Shown: positions 1 through 6,653 of the stretch, piece after piece
Layout of the letters: each line of letters starts with the position of its first letter
Position numbering within the stretch: the first letter of the stretch is position 1
Source of the DNA: JAUWKC01 sp035529895
GTDB taxonomy: Bacteria > Planctomycetota > Phycisphaerae > Sedimentisphaerales > Anaerobacaceae
NCBI GenBank assembly: GCA_035529895.1
Contig: DATKVV010000029.1
Location: 1-17,092, forward strand
Reading direction: 5' to 3'
DNA: 17,092 bases
Notes under the pieces: model-generated
What the model was told of the DNA's origin: nothing
The model's input: the letters and a program-made list of their open reading frames with translations, nothing else
Databases searched by the model: none
Position numbers and translations under genes: made by a program

Positions 1-57
1 TTCAACCAGTTGTATTCGTTCTTCACTTGTCAATTCTACTACATATTTCTTTTGCAT
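1..57 (-). CDS. IS630-family transposase, N-terminal 19 codons (partial)
   Basis: The minus strand from 57 reads MQKKYVVELTSEERIQLVE and runs off the window edge. This matches the well-known opening of IS630-family transposases (M-x-K-x-Y-x-V-x-L-T-x-E-E-R-x-x-L), the start of the helix-turn-helix DNA-binding region. An AGGAG ribosome binding site at 66-70 lies 8 bases upstream of the ATG, which supports this start. The DDE catalytic domain is outside the window. Only the first 19 residues are visible, so the call rests on the motif and the RBS. Confidence 0.75.
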   Translation of the reverse strand, partial: MQKKYVVELTSEERIQLVE

Positions 58-109
58 TTTGTGGTCTCCTTACCGACTTTTTTTATTCATATCGGCAAAA
101 AAACCACTA
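1..109 (-). mobile_element. End of an IS630-family insertion sequence
   Basis: Positions 1-57 encode the start of an IS630-type transposase on the minus strand. The roughly 50 bases beyond its start codon would be the terminal, non-coding end of the element. IS630 elements insert at TA, and a TA at 108-109 marks a plausible outer boundary; the end would then read inward GTGGTTTTTTTGCCGATATG. Beyond it, the DUF3800 reading frame becomes recognisable. The boundary is inferred, because the other end of the IS lies outside the window and the inverted repeat cannot be checked. Confidence 0.6.
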
Positions 110-793
110 TGCCTGCATCTTATAAGTTACAGACTACTAGGAGCAGTCTGGTGTCCAGCCGACAAAGCCAAGAGCATTTCAAAGGAAATAAGAATCCTTA
201 AGCAAAAACATAACGCCAGAGGTGAGCTCAAATGGAAAAAGGTATCTGAAAGCAGGTCACAATTTTACGAAGAGGTCTTGGATTATTTCTTTGGCCAGGA
301 AGACCTCAATTTCAGATGCGTGGTTGTCGTTGGAAAAGACCGCCTTAACCATGATTACTTCAACCAGGGCAGCCATGAATCATTTTACTATAAAATGTAC
401 TATTATCTGCTCTTGAATATCGTCAGTAGGCCGGACAGCAAATTCAATATCTATCTTGATATTAAGGATACACGCGGAAGTAGAAGAATACGAGAATTAC
501 GCAGGATACTCCATACAAAACTAGGCGACCAGGAGCAGTCAACCATCCCCCAAGTTCAGCTTGTGAGGTCTCATGAATCGGAGTTGGTTCAACTCACGGA
601 CTTTCTTACTGGAGCCGTCGGCCACTGCAATAGGAACGACATTCAGAAGAAAAGTCCGGCCAAGCTCGGCGTTATCCGAACCATAACAACTCGCACAGCA
701 ACGGAGCTGACTCAGACTTCCCCACCCTGGGAGGATAAATTTAACGTATTTATCTTTCACCCGCGGAGACTGAACCATGGACGCCCAGCCTGA
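59..793 (+). CDS. DUF3800 protein with disrupted N-terminus
   Basis: From about position 110 the frame matches DUF3800 proteins: YRLLGAVWCPADKAK near the start, GELKWKKVSESR, a central YLDIKDTRGSRRIREL strand, and the C-terminal signature SELVQLTDFLTGAVG (leucine-rich strand, Asp, TG). DUF3800 is widespread in prophages and islands and has been suggested to have an RNase H-like fold; its function is not established. Family members normally open with a Y-x-D-E-S strand just before the YRLLG segment, and this is missing. The residues upstream of about 105 are encoded by what looks like the IS630 end, and the only in-frame start there is TTG at 59, with no RBS. I read this as a gene whose 5' end was replaced by the IS, probably inactive or poorly expressed. 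It overlaps the next gene by 17 bases, so the two were co-translated. Confidence 0.7.
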   Translation: MWSPYRLFLFISAKKPLCLHLISYRLLGAVWCPADKAKSISKEIRILKQKHNARGELKWKKVSESRSQFYEEVLDYFFGQEDLNFRCVVVVGKDRLNHDYFNQGSHESFYYKMYYYLLLNIVSRPDSKFNIYLDIKDTRGSRRIRELRRILHTKLGDQEQSTIPQVQLVRSHESELVQLTDFLTGAVGHCNRNDIQKKSPAKLGVIRTITTRTATELTQTSPPWEDKFNVFIFHPRRLNHGRPA

Positions 794-1268
794 TTTCCTT
801 CCTCCGATGATTAATCTCGATGGGTCCTACGAAGAAATAATAGAAAGATTGTACAACGTCTTTCGCAAAGATTTCATTGAAAGCAAAGCCCTGCACCTTA
901 AACGCCGAGTAGCCTTTAATGCCGTTATCAACGAATTCAGCCAAGGGAAAGTGGAAGGTTTTTGGCACGTAGTAACGCGCCAGAATGGCTCCAAAACAAG
1001 CCGCCTAATTGACTATCGCCGCGCGGAAAGACTGCCTTGGGCTAAACCGCTGATGGAGTTGCCGGAGCATAGCGAAGTGATCTCCTTTTGGTATTATGAA
1101 GGAAGCGATCGGATGGGAATTCGACACTACATTTGGTTCAAACAAGGACACTATGCGGTCATCCTGAAGAAAAGGAAATACGACTACTATTGGATTACCG
1201 CATTCTACGTCGAACCTTGGAAAGAAGACGACCTGTTTAGAAGGTTTCAAAACCGGATGGGGTCATAA
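777..1268 (+). CDS. Phage-type BECR-like protein, partner of DUF3800
   Basis: This 163-residue protein starts at ATG 777 with GGAG at 765-768 and lies inside the end of the DUF3800 gene (17-base overlap), so the two form a coupled pair. It reads as an N-terminal helical segment (IIERLYNVFRKDFIES), a strand with a conserved W-H (FWHVVT), a basic R-R-x-E-R-L-P-W-x-K-P segment at about 78-90, and a C-terminal HYAVILKKRKYDYYWITAF strand pair. The last part (Y-x-V-I-L ... Y-x-x-x-T-A-x-x-V) resembles the phage BECR (barnase/EndoU/colicin/RelE) nuclease superfamily, which is why a nuclease or toxin role is possible. That is inference from motif shape; no catalytic residue set was confirmed. It ends where the minus-strand ORF 1237-1494 also ends (convergent overlap). 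Confidence 0.75.
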   Translation: MDAQPDFLPPMINLDGSYEEIIERLYNVFRKDFIESKALHLKRRVAFNAVINEFSQGKVEGFWHVVTRQNGSKTSRLIDYRRAERLPWAKPLMELPEHSEVISFWYYEGSDRMGIRHYIWFKQGHYAVILKKRKYDYYWITAFYVEPWKEDDLFRRFQNRMGS

Positions 1269-1494
1269 AAAACTGCGGCCTGACTTCGGTAGCCGGCCGC
1301 TCAGCACCTTCTACTCTAGGTAGATGTACAATTAAATTATCGGGAAAATTGCATCCCGAGTCAAGTCCTTTTTTGCCGCAAAGCTGTAACCCTTTGTTGC
1401 CACAGGTCTTACAAATGAAAAATTCTTCCAAGCCTTTACCTCTGTGACACTGCTCGCCTTCCTCAGCACCGAGTTTTCGCCACGCTTGGGGCAC
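1237..1494 (-). CDS. Small Cys-rich ORF, doubtful
   Basis: This GTG-started 85-codon ORF begins 2 bases after the stop of the 41-residue ORF upstream, so it could be the third cistron of the lipoprotein operon. Residues 16-48 carry five cysteines (C16, C28, C31, C39, C48, including CKTCGNKG), which looks like a zinc-binding knuckle. Against it, the reading frame continues through the terminator stem at 1267-1300 and overlaps the 3' end of the plus-strand gene by 32 bases. The real gene may be shorter through a frameshift, or the ORF may be chance. Function unknown. Confidence 0.33.
   Translation of the reverse strand: MPQAWRKLGAEEGEQCHRGKGLEEFFICKTCGNKGLQLCGKKGLDSGCNFPDNLIVHLPRVEGAERPATEVRPQFFMTPSGFETF
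1267..1300 (-). terminator. Intrinsic terminator of the lipoprotein operon
   Basis: On the minus strand the stem GCGGCC (1300-1295) pairs with GGCCGC (1280-1275) and is followed after two bases by a run of six T (1272-1267). This is the canonical hairpin plus U-tract for transcripts coming from 2197 leftwards. On the plus strand there is no T run after the stem, so it is not an obvious terminator for the DUF3800 pair. Confidence 0.65.
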
Positions 1495-1496
1495 GA

Positions 1497-1622
1497 TTAT
1501 ATTTCTTTCTCCCGCCGTCTCCGCCCAATCTCGGCCATCGCCGCCGGTAAAATCTCGCCTAACCGCACCAGTCCAGGCACAGCCAAGCCCCCGAGTTTTG
1601 ATAACAGCAATCGCTTAGTCAC
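1497..1622 (-). CDS. 41-residue basic small protein, coupled to lipoprotein
   Basis: This GTG-started ORF of 41 codons has its start overlapping the lipoprotein stop (GTGA, 1622-1619), the classic arrangement for translational coupling. The product has a hydrophobic first half (LLLSKLGGLAVPGLVRLGEI) and a strongly basic tail (GRRRREKEI). A short amphipathic or membrane-associated peptide with a cationic end fits a holin or lysis-accessory peptide, but that is inference. I do not recognise a family. The four-base overlap is the main evidence that it is real. Confidence 0.5.
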   Translation of the reverse strand: MTKRLLLSKLGGLAVPGLVRLGEILPAAMAEIGRRRREKEI

Positions 1623-2197
1623 GATTTCAGTTGAGCCACTATTTGACGAGTTTCGGGCGACTGGTCTTTGTGGGCTTCTTTGAATGCGTTAGTGTAGGCC
1701 CCGTGCTCTTTCTTGAAAAGTTCGTTGCCCTCAATAATCTCCTTCAAGGCCTTCGATTTCGTCCTTGCTTCCTGTAAGAATCGAACAGCTTTGGTGCCGT
1801 ACACTCCGCCCAACAGGGCCGATATGCCGATAGCTAATTCAAACACATTATCCGCCACCTGCCACACGTCTGGGCGCTCGGCAGATTCCGACAAGGCCGC
1901 CCCGGCCAACTCAAAACTCGATTGTGAGAGTATCTGCTCGGCCGTATCGGCCGGGGGAAATTCCTTCGGTAGCCCACAGTAGCCGATAAACGCCCTGCTC
2001 TGCAATTCACCCAGTCCCGTCAAAGCCTGTAGTTTTTCAGAGGCAGCCTCCCGGCGGGCCTGCTCAGCGGCCAGCGCGACCGTCCGACTGTGCAGCCACG
2101 CGTTTTGTTTTTGGATCTCGCCAGGCGCAAAACGCAGACTGTCACACCCGACTGATGCCAGACAAGACATGATCGATATCACGACTATTTTTTTCAT
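1619..2197 (-). CDS. Phage lipoprotein, possible lysis or spanin-type component
   Basis: ATG at 2197 has GAGGAG at 2205-2210, 7 bases upstream, which sets this start over an upstream TTG. The 192-residue product opens with KK, a hydrophobic stretch and a lipobox LASVGC with Cys18, so it should be an exported signal-peptidase-II lipoprotein. Next come an Ala/Glu-rich helical region, a hydrophobic segment (ELAIGISALLGGVYG) and a charged C-terminal helix ending in ...VAQLKS. Lipoproteins of this build sit beside tail and lysis genes in many prophages, where outer-membrane spanins are one known role. I cannot assign a Pfam family. It is the first gene of a minus-strand unit (lipoprotein, 41-residue peptide, perhaps the Cys-rich ORF) that ends at the 1267-1300 terminator. 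Confidence 0.7.
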   Translation of the reverse strand: MKKIVVISIMSCLASVGCDSLRFAPGEIQKQNAWLHSRTVALAAEQARREAASEKLQALTGLGELQSRAFIGYCGLPKEFPPADTAEQILSQSSFELAGAALSESAERPDVWQVADNVFELAIGISALLGGVYGTKAVRFLQEARTKSKALKEIIEGNELFKKEHGAYTNAFKEAHKDQSPETRQIVAQLKS

Positions 2198-2214
2198 AAG
2201 TTTTCTCCTCAATC

Positions 2215-2244
2215 TTGGATGTCGTTAGGCTTTCGTGCTACAAT
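2215..2244 (+). promoter_or_regulatory. Sigma70-type promoter for the SPL-like gene
   Basis: TTGGAT at 2215-2220 and TACAAT at 2239-2244 are separated by 18 bases, and TGC directly before TACAAT gives an extended -10. Transcription would start near 2251. This lies in the divergent gap between the lipoprotein and the SPL-like gene and implies that translation starts at ATG 2298 rather than at GTG 2235, which would be upstream of the transcript start. Confidence 0.5.
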
Positions 2245-2297
2245 CTCGCTATGCGGACCCGCAAGACAAAGTGACAGATATTGGGAATACGCCTTTT

Positions 2298-3431
2298 ATG
2301 GACATAGCCAAGAAATTCAACCCGAGCACAATACTGTTGTGGCGGAACGTCGCCGAGCACCCTGAGGCCCAGCGAATCCTGGGTTTGTTTCCATCGGCGA
2401 AGGTCCACCTAATCAAATACCAGCTCAAACCTCCTTTGCCAAACATGCCGCAAGGCCAGGCCCTGCTCAGGGGCAAGAGGACACTGATGATAGGGGAAAC
2501 CCGGTCCTATGTTGGTCACTTCGACGGCCGACCCACCGGCTTCTCATTGCATAAGGCTCCACAAAACAAAAAATGCCTGAATGTTCACTGTCGATCCTAT
2601 TACAAACTTGTTCCCATCTCGAACGGTTGTCCTTACTACTGTACCTATTGCTATCTCGCGTATGTCTATCGCAAGTTCAGACCGTTTATCAAAATCAACA
2701 TCAACTACGACACCATGTTCGAGCAAATAAGAGAAGCTTTAGCCAATTCCAATCGCAAAGTCAGCTTCAACATGGGAGAAATGCTCGATAGCCTTGCACT
2801 CGACCACATAACCAACCTGACAAGAATGCTGGTCCCATTTTTCTCTGATTTCTCACACGGCTTTCTCATGCTTCTGACCAAGAGCAGCAACATCGACAAC
2901 CTCCTGGCCGCCAGACCCAACAACCAGACCATTGTCTCCTGGAGCCTGAACAGCCAGTACGCAATTGATACATTTGAGCCGGGTACCGCCAGCCTTGCCG
3001 AGCGTTTGAAAGCTGCCAGGCTGTGCCAGGAACACGGCTACAGAATCCGGTTTCGTATTGACCCCGGCATCCTGCACCCAGACTGGCAAGCCGGGTACGC
3101 GGACCTAATTCAAAAGGCCCTCAGCGTCATAAGACCCGAAAACATCACGCTCGGCATGTTGAGGCTTCTGCCGGGCCACTTTCACCTTGCAAAGGATGCT
3201 TATAGAAATCGAGGCAGAAAACTCTGTGACCACAGCTTTGCCAGGGGGGCCTCGGATGCCAAGCTCCGGTACCAACCAAAGCAACGCATCGAATTCTACA
3301 CCTTACTAATTGATGTTATTCGCAGCTTCGATAAGACAGTTTCCATCAGCCTCTGCCGGGAGACGCCTGATATCTGGAGCATTCTTAGCAGCCGCTGCGA
3401 GCCTGCAAAATGCAACTGCGTCGCGTGGTAG
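2298..3431 (+). CDS. Spore photoproduct lyase-like radical SAM protein
   Basis: The protein carries a C-x3-C-x2-C radical SAM iron-sulfur motif (CPYYCTYC, residues 111-118 from this start) preceded by a VPISNG segment, the layout of the spore photoproduct lyase (SplB) family. It also shows the family's SFNMGEMLDSLALDHIT segment (compare G-E-x-x-D-S-l-x-x-D-H) and a C-terminal TIM-barrel half with RIDP and LRLLPG. Known SPL repairs 5-thyminyl-dihydrothymine with a 4Fe-4S cluster and SAM. The 377-residue length is slightly above typical SPL. The tail ends in an unusual C-E-P-A-K-C-N-C cluster. I chose ATG 2298 because family members begin shortly before the ILLWRNV strand and because a promoter lies at 2215-2244; GTG 2235 would add 21 residues. 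The gene has its own promoter and opposite orientation to the surrounding phage genes, so it looks like cargo. Substrate outside sporulation is unknown. Confidence 0.85.
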   Translation: MDIAKKFNPSTILLWRNVAEHPEAQRILGLFPSAKVHLIKYQLKPPLPNMPQGQALLRGKRTLMIGETRSYVGHFDGRPTGFSLHKAPQNKKCLNVHCRSYYKLVPISNGCPYYCTYCYLAYVYRKFRPFIKININYDTMFEQIREALANSNRKVSFNMGEMLDSLALDHITNLTRMLVPFFSDFSHGFLMLLTKSSNIDNLLAARPNNQTIVSWSLNSQYAIDTFEPGTASLAERLKAARLCQEHGYRIRFRIDPGILHPDWQAGYADLIQKALSVIRPENITLGMLRLLPGHFHLAKDAYRNRGRKLCDHSFARGASDAKLRYQPKQRIEFYTLLIDVIRSFDKTVSISLCRETPDIWSILSSRCEPAKCNCVAW

Positions 3432-3443
3432 CGGCTACGCCAC
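3425..3443. other. Imperfect palindrome spanning two convergent stop codons
   Basis: GTGGTAGCGGCTACGCCAC contains the TAG stop of the SPL-like gene (3429-3431) and the TAG stop of the methyltransferase (3437-3435) as the two arms of a short stem (TAG/CTA, GTGG/CCAC, with a bulge). It has no T tract on either side, so it is at best a weak bidirectional stop for convergent transcription. Confidence 0.3.
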
Positions 3444-4391
3444 TGAATCCTGCGGCGCTACGACGTTTCTCATCGGTCGATACAAACAACTGTAATACGT
3501 GTATGTGTAAGTCTCATTCCTGTTCCTGATTGGATAAACCCACTGTGTGAGTGACCGTCTGCTCCTCGTAGCTCCTATCACTCGGCTCAACCTCCGTACA
3601 AGAGCCGTCTCATACTTGTCTTGAGTGATTAGAATTCTTCCCTGCTCCCTACAGAGTCTTTCGACATTCAACAGCCCCTCGACAAGACCGCCAAGTCCCT
3701 CGTACTCATCCAAGGGTGAAATAACGTAAGAAAATACAATCAAGTCATAGGCTCCAGAACGGACCCCCGCCCACCGAAGTCGGTCAATGTTGCTTGGAAA
3801 GCCTTCCTGGACACAGATTATTCGGTCGCTGACAACTCCTCTTGTTTGGCGTCCTTGCATTCGGAAATAATTGGCCAACATGTGCTGGCCGGTCCCGAGG
3901 CAAATGCGGGAGGTGTCGTTGAGAACACAAGTTACTTTGACCGTCCTGCGCGCTGACTGCCACCCGAGATATTCGACAATGCAAGAAAGCATTTCAATTA
4001 TCGCCAAAGAAGCGACCGCTGGTCCAGAACCCACATCAAGCATCTTTATGCGGCCTGAAGCGACGATATTGAGAAAATCCTGAGAGGTCATGTAACCAAT
4101 AAGGCTGTCCTGTGTCTGAAAATAGTGTCTGGTAAAGAACTTTATCAAAAAAGCTCTCATTTCTGGAGGCTTAGTGGGATAGCGTGTCTCAATCTCCGAG
4201 ACTATACCTTTGGGAAAACGTAGTATCTCGTTAATGAGCACTGATTTCATGACATTACTTAGCTGCCATATCCCAGAGGGGCAAAACCTCTCCTTGACGA
4301 AATCCTGCAACGTGCTAAGCACAGCTAATATCCCTTCAAAACCTGTAACCCTTTCGGCGAGGGCCGGATTTCTCCTGCTCAATTGCCTCAA
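3435..4391 (-). CDS. Class I SAM-dependent methyltransferase, Rsm22-like
   Basis: A 318-residue protein with a Rossmann methyltransferase core: motif I KMLDVGSGPAVASLAI at residues 116-131, an Asn-Asp pair at 158-159 in the second core strand region (VLNDTS), and a motif IV-like YDLIVFSYVISPL at 215-227. The D-x-G-S-G-P-A followed by YDLi...SYVIS-L resembles Rsm22/Mt-like ribosomal-assembly methyltransferases, but the N-terminal 110 residues are helical and unassigned, and the substrate is unknown. The TTG start at 4391 lacks a good RBS; GTG at residue 26, preceded by GAAGGG, is an alternative. It lies 46 bases downstream of the membrane protein gene in the phage direction and 3 bases from the end of the SPL-like gene, tail to tail. 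Confidence 0.72.
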   Translation of the reverse strand: MRQLSRRNPALAERVTGFEGILAVLSTLQDFVKERFCPSGIWQLSNVMKSVLINEILRFPKGIVSEIETRYPTKPPEMRAFLIKFFTRHYFQTQDSLIGYMTSQDFLNIVASGRIKMLDVGSGPAVASLAIIEMLSCIVEYLGWQSARRTVKVTCVLNDTSRICLGTGQHMLANYFRMQGRQTRGVVSDRIICVQEGFPSNIDRLRWAGVRSGAYDLIVFSYVISPLDEYEGLGGLVEGLLNVERLCREQGRILITQDKYETALVRRLSRVIGATRSRRSLTQWVYPIRNRNETYTYTYYSCLYRPMRNVVAPQDSVA

Positions 4392-4437
4392 TTAGTCAGG
4401 GTCGGAGACACCCCCCTGCAGTACCTGCTGTCGACAT

Positions 4438-4800
4438 TCATTTTTCAACGGCTCGCAGACGGTACTCGTATGAAATGCTCTTTTCGTGAAGCAGTTCGAG
4501 CTTACGCTCGACGTTCTTCTGGCACTCGCACAAATACGTGACATCACGCTGCAGCAAATCAAGCTGCCGCTGCAAATTGACCCAGCTACCCACAATCAAA
4601 GAGGCCAGCAACACCAACTGCACGAGCACCGAGACGCTTATCTGACGATTAAAGCGCCAGCTCTGTTCGTTCATCTGTCCTGCCCCGGCCCTGCCACCAG
4701 CCGAAGTTATAGCTGGCATCTGCGCTATTGCCTCAGGACCGTCGCACAGGGGTCCGCAGGGCACGTTAGGGCTGTTCTCAATATTTGGCTTGCTGCTCAT
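4438..4800 (-). CDS. Small membrane protein with coiled coil, lysis or spanin-like
   Basis: ATG 4800 overlaps the TGA of the hub-like gene (ATGA), so this 120-residue protein is translationally coupled to the virion operon; GTG 4809 is an alternative start. About 50 residues of Pro/Gly-rich cytoplasmic sequence lead to one transmembrane helix (ISVSVLVQLVLLASLIVGSW) and then a charged heptad-like helix (NLQRQLDLLQRDVTYLCECQ onward) to the C-terminus. A single TM followed by a coiled coil is the build of i-spanins and of XhlA-type lysis proteins. No family was recognised, so the role is inferred from topology and its place after the tail genes. Confidence 0.65.
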   Translation of the reverse strand: MSSKPNIENSPNVPCGPLCDGPEAIAQMPAITSAGGRAGAGQMNEQSWRFNRQISVSVLVQLVLLASLIVGSWVNLQRQLDLLQRDVTYLCECQKNVERKLELLHEKSISYEYRLRAVEK

Positions 4801-6635
4801 AGCTGACACTTTCTTTGCCGAACTATTGTCAAATTTGTACGTTGTTTTGAAAAGTCCATCTGCACCCGCTTTATCAAACTGGTGCTCCGATTATCCCTCC
4901 GAAAACTCAGCAGGTCTCGACTTTCCGGACTCGATGTCACCTTGTCGCCGACTTGATAATCAAAGGCCAGGTACGGCGTCTGCACATCGACAGTCTCGAT
5001 GACCTCAGACGCCCCCTGAGCCTTCTTTCGCACAAACTCGTAAAGCGCGCCAGAATCGTCAGCCTCGTCCGGCACGCCGAGCGCATCATCGCAGGCATTT
5101 GCAAAAATACTCTGACCGGAGACTTTGCGATATTGGAACCGCCGGGAAAGTCTGACTATATGCTCTACAACCGGAATACTTGAATTCACAGGACCGTCAG
5201 CTACCGCACAGCTCAGTCTCTCATCCCCGATTACCGAGGCTGTAATCCTGAACTTCAATCCCCCCTTCAAAGCCGCAACCCAGGTATTAACATCGAGCTG
5301 GTCGCTGCTGAGCCACAGTCCACACTCGTCGAGCAAATTGTTGAAAGCGTAGAGGTACTGCCACCAATGCAGCCCATTGTCGAACGATACCTCCACGAAG
5401 TAACCCAGTGACTTTCCCTGCTGGTCGGTGGTCAATGTCGGCCAAAACCGCCGTCTGCGGCGAACAAAATTGCCGCTCCCGAAAATCCTCGAAAAATCGA
5501 ACGCATCGCCACGATTGTATGGGGCCCCGCTGTAGTCCCCCGCTTCATTAAGGCACCACTTGCGATATACGTCTTTCACTTTATAGAAATCCGCATTTGT
5601 CGAAGGCGAGAATTTATCATAATCGGTATCTTCTCCGGCTGGGTCCCATCCCTGTACCAGCTCAAAGGTCGCTTCGTAGACTTTGAAGTCGCCTTGGCCG
5701 ATATATTTATTTGTTATGGGCCAGAAGCTCTTTCTGCTGCGCAGGCGAGCGACATCGGTCTTCGAAATACTCAAACGCTCACCGGCTTGCTGGCAATTCA
5801 ACTCTACCGCCCTGCCTCTGCCCGGCCGGTAGAATGTAATCGCCTGAGCAGGGCCGGTCGGCACGGGCCGAGGGACAAACTTCAACTCCAAACCAACCCG
5901 CTCACAGCACTGGTGCAGCGCATCCACGAGGTTCAGCCCCGTCACGTCAAGTTCACGGGCCATTTGATAGTCGGTCATCGCAAACAATTGCGCCAGGCTC
6001 GGCATCTGCAACTGACCGCTCGGCGAGTATTCACAGAGCAGGTAACGAATCGCTTCCGCATAGCTCCAGGGCTTTCCCTGCAACGGCTCGGCGCAGAATA
6101 CTGTATAGACGCCGCCGTTGTTCTCCACCGGCTCGATCTTGGCATTGCCTTTGCCTTCCGCGTTAAAAACAGTACCGAGACCGGCCAGGAACAAGCTCGA
6201 ACCGTCAGAATTGCCCACCCGCTGACCATAAACAGCGACTCGATTCTGCGTCGCGCTGAAATCCCTTGCTACTATCTCTACACTCTCGCCGTCAGGTCCC
6301 AATTTTGTTTCAATACCTTCCACTTGGCCGGCAAAAACAGCAAAAGTAATAGCCCCTCCGCCTGGCGCACAACCATTGTAAATCTGCTCAATACGAACGG
6401 ACTTACCAATCGCAAGCTCAGCCTCAATCTCTTCCGACCGCATTAATCTGGGACCGGTGTACGCCGCAGCATTATAAGCCAGCCTGGCCCAACCAAATTC
6501 CGGCCAACCTGCACGCACGATTTCCTTTAGCTCAAGATAAGGACACAACACACCATCCACTGAAATTGAGACCGTCGCCGCCGGCAGTGAAAGTCGTGTT
6601 TCAGCAGACTGAAAAAAATCAATTCGGTTGGACAT
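4797..6635 (-). CDS. Hub-like phage virion protein, 612 residues
   Basis: This is the largest protein of the operon. ATG 6635 is preceded by TAGAGA 6 bases upstream; TTG 6641 is an alternative. Near residues 105-140 the pattern AGQVEGIETKLGPDG, then ESVEIVARDFSATQ, is like the beta-barrel segments of baseplate/tail hub proteins (gp27- or gpD-like 'G-x-v-x-x-i-e...G-x-x-v-x-x-x-a-R-D'). A segment LNLVDALHQCCERVGLELKF resembles the following linker domain. Later parts are rich in aromatic and charged residues (an RRRRRFW stretch, DNGLHWWQYLY). I infer a tail or nozzle hub component. It ends by overlapping the start of the membrane protein gene. Confidence 0.6.
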   Translation of the reverse strand: MSNRIDFFQSAETRLSLPAATVSISVDGVLCPYLELKEIVRAGWPEFGWARLAYNAAAYTGPRLMRSEEIEAELAIGKSVRIEQIYNGCAPGGGAITFAVFAGQVEGIETKLGPDGESVEIVARDFSATQNRVAVYGQRVGNSDGSSLFLAGLGTVFNAEGKGNAKIEPVENNGGVYTVFCAEPLQGKPWSYAEAIRYLLCEYSPSGQLQMPSLAQLFAMTDYQMARELDVTGLNLVDALHQCCERVGLELKFVPRPVPTGPAQAITFYRPGRGRAVELNCQQAGERLSISKTDVARLRSRKSFWPITNKYIGQGDFKVYEATFELVQGWDPAGEDTDYDKFSPSTNADFYKVKDVYRKWCLNEAGDYSGAPYNRGDAFDFSRIFGSGNFVRRRRRFWPTLTTDQQGKSLGYFVEVSFDNGLHWWQYLYAFNNLLDECGLWLSSDQLDVNTWVAALKGGLKFRITASVIGDERLSCAVADGPVNSSIPVVEHIVRLSRRFQYRKVSGQSIFANACDDALGVPDEADDSGALYEFVRKKAQGASEVIETVDVQTPYLAFDYQVGDKVTSSPESRDLLSFRRDNRSTSLIKRVQMDFSKQRTNLTIVRQRKCQL

Positions 6636-6653
6636 AAACAAATCTCTAAGATA

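Noticed and set aside
10..201. Plus-strand ORF at the left edge
   Set aside because: It covers the antisense of the transposase start and IS end and has no resemblance to known proteins.
1275..1300. Plus-strand terminator for the DUF3800 pair
   Set aside because: The stem is present but no T tract follows on the plus strand; it works only in the minus direction.
4392..4595. Overlapping minus-strand ORF within the membrane protein gene, possibly Rz1-like
   Set aside because: Nested out-of-frame o-spanins do exist, but this one has no lipobox after a clear signal and no RBS, and reads as a Ser/Cys-rich shadow.
5694..6446. A 250-codon plus-strand ORF
   Set aside because: It lies entirely opposite the hub-like gene, has no RBS and gives a low-complexity Arg/Thr/His-rich product; it is a shadow of the real minus-strand gene.
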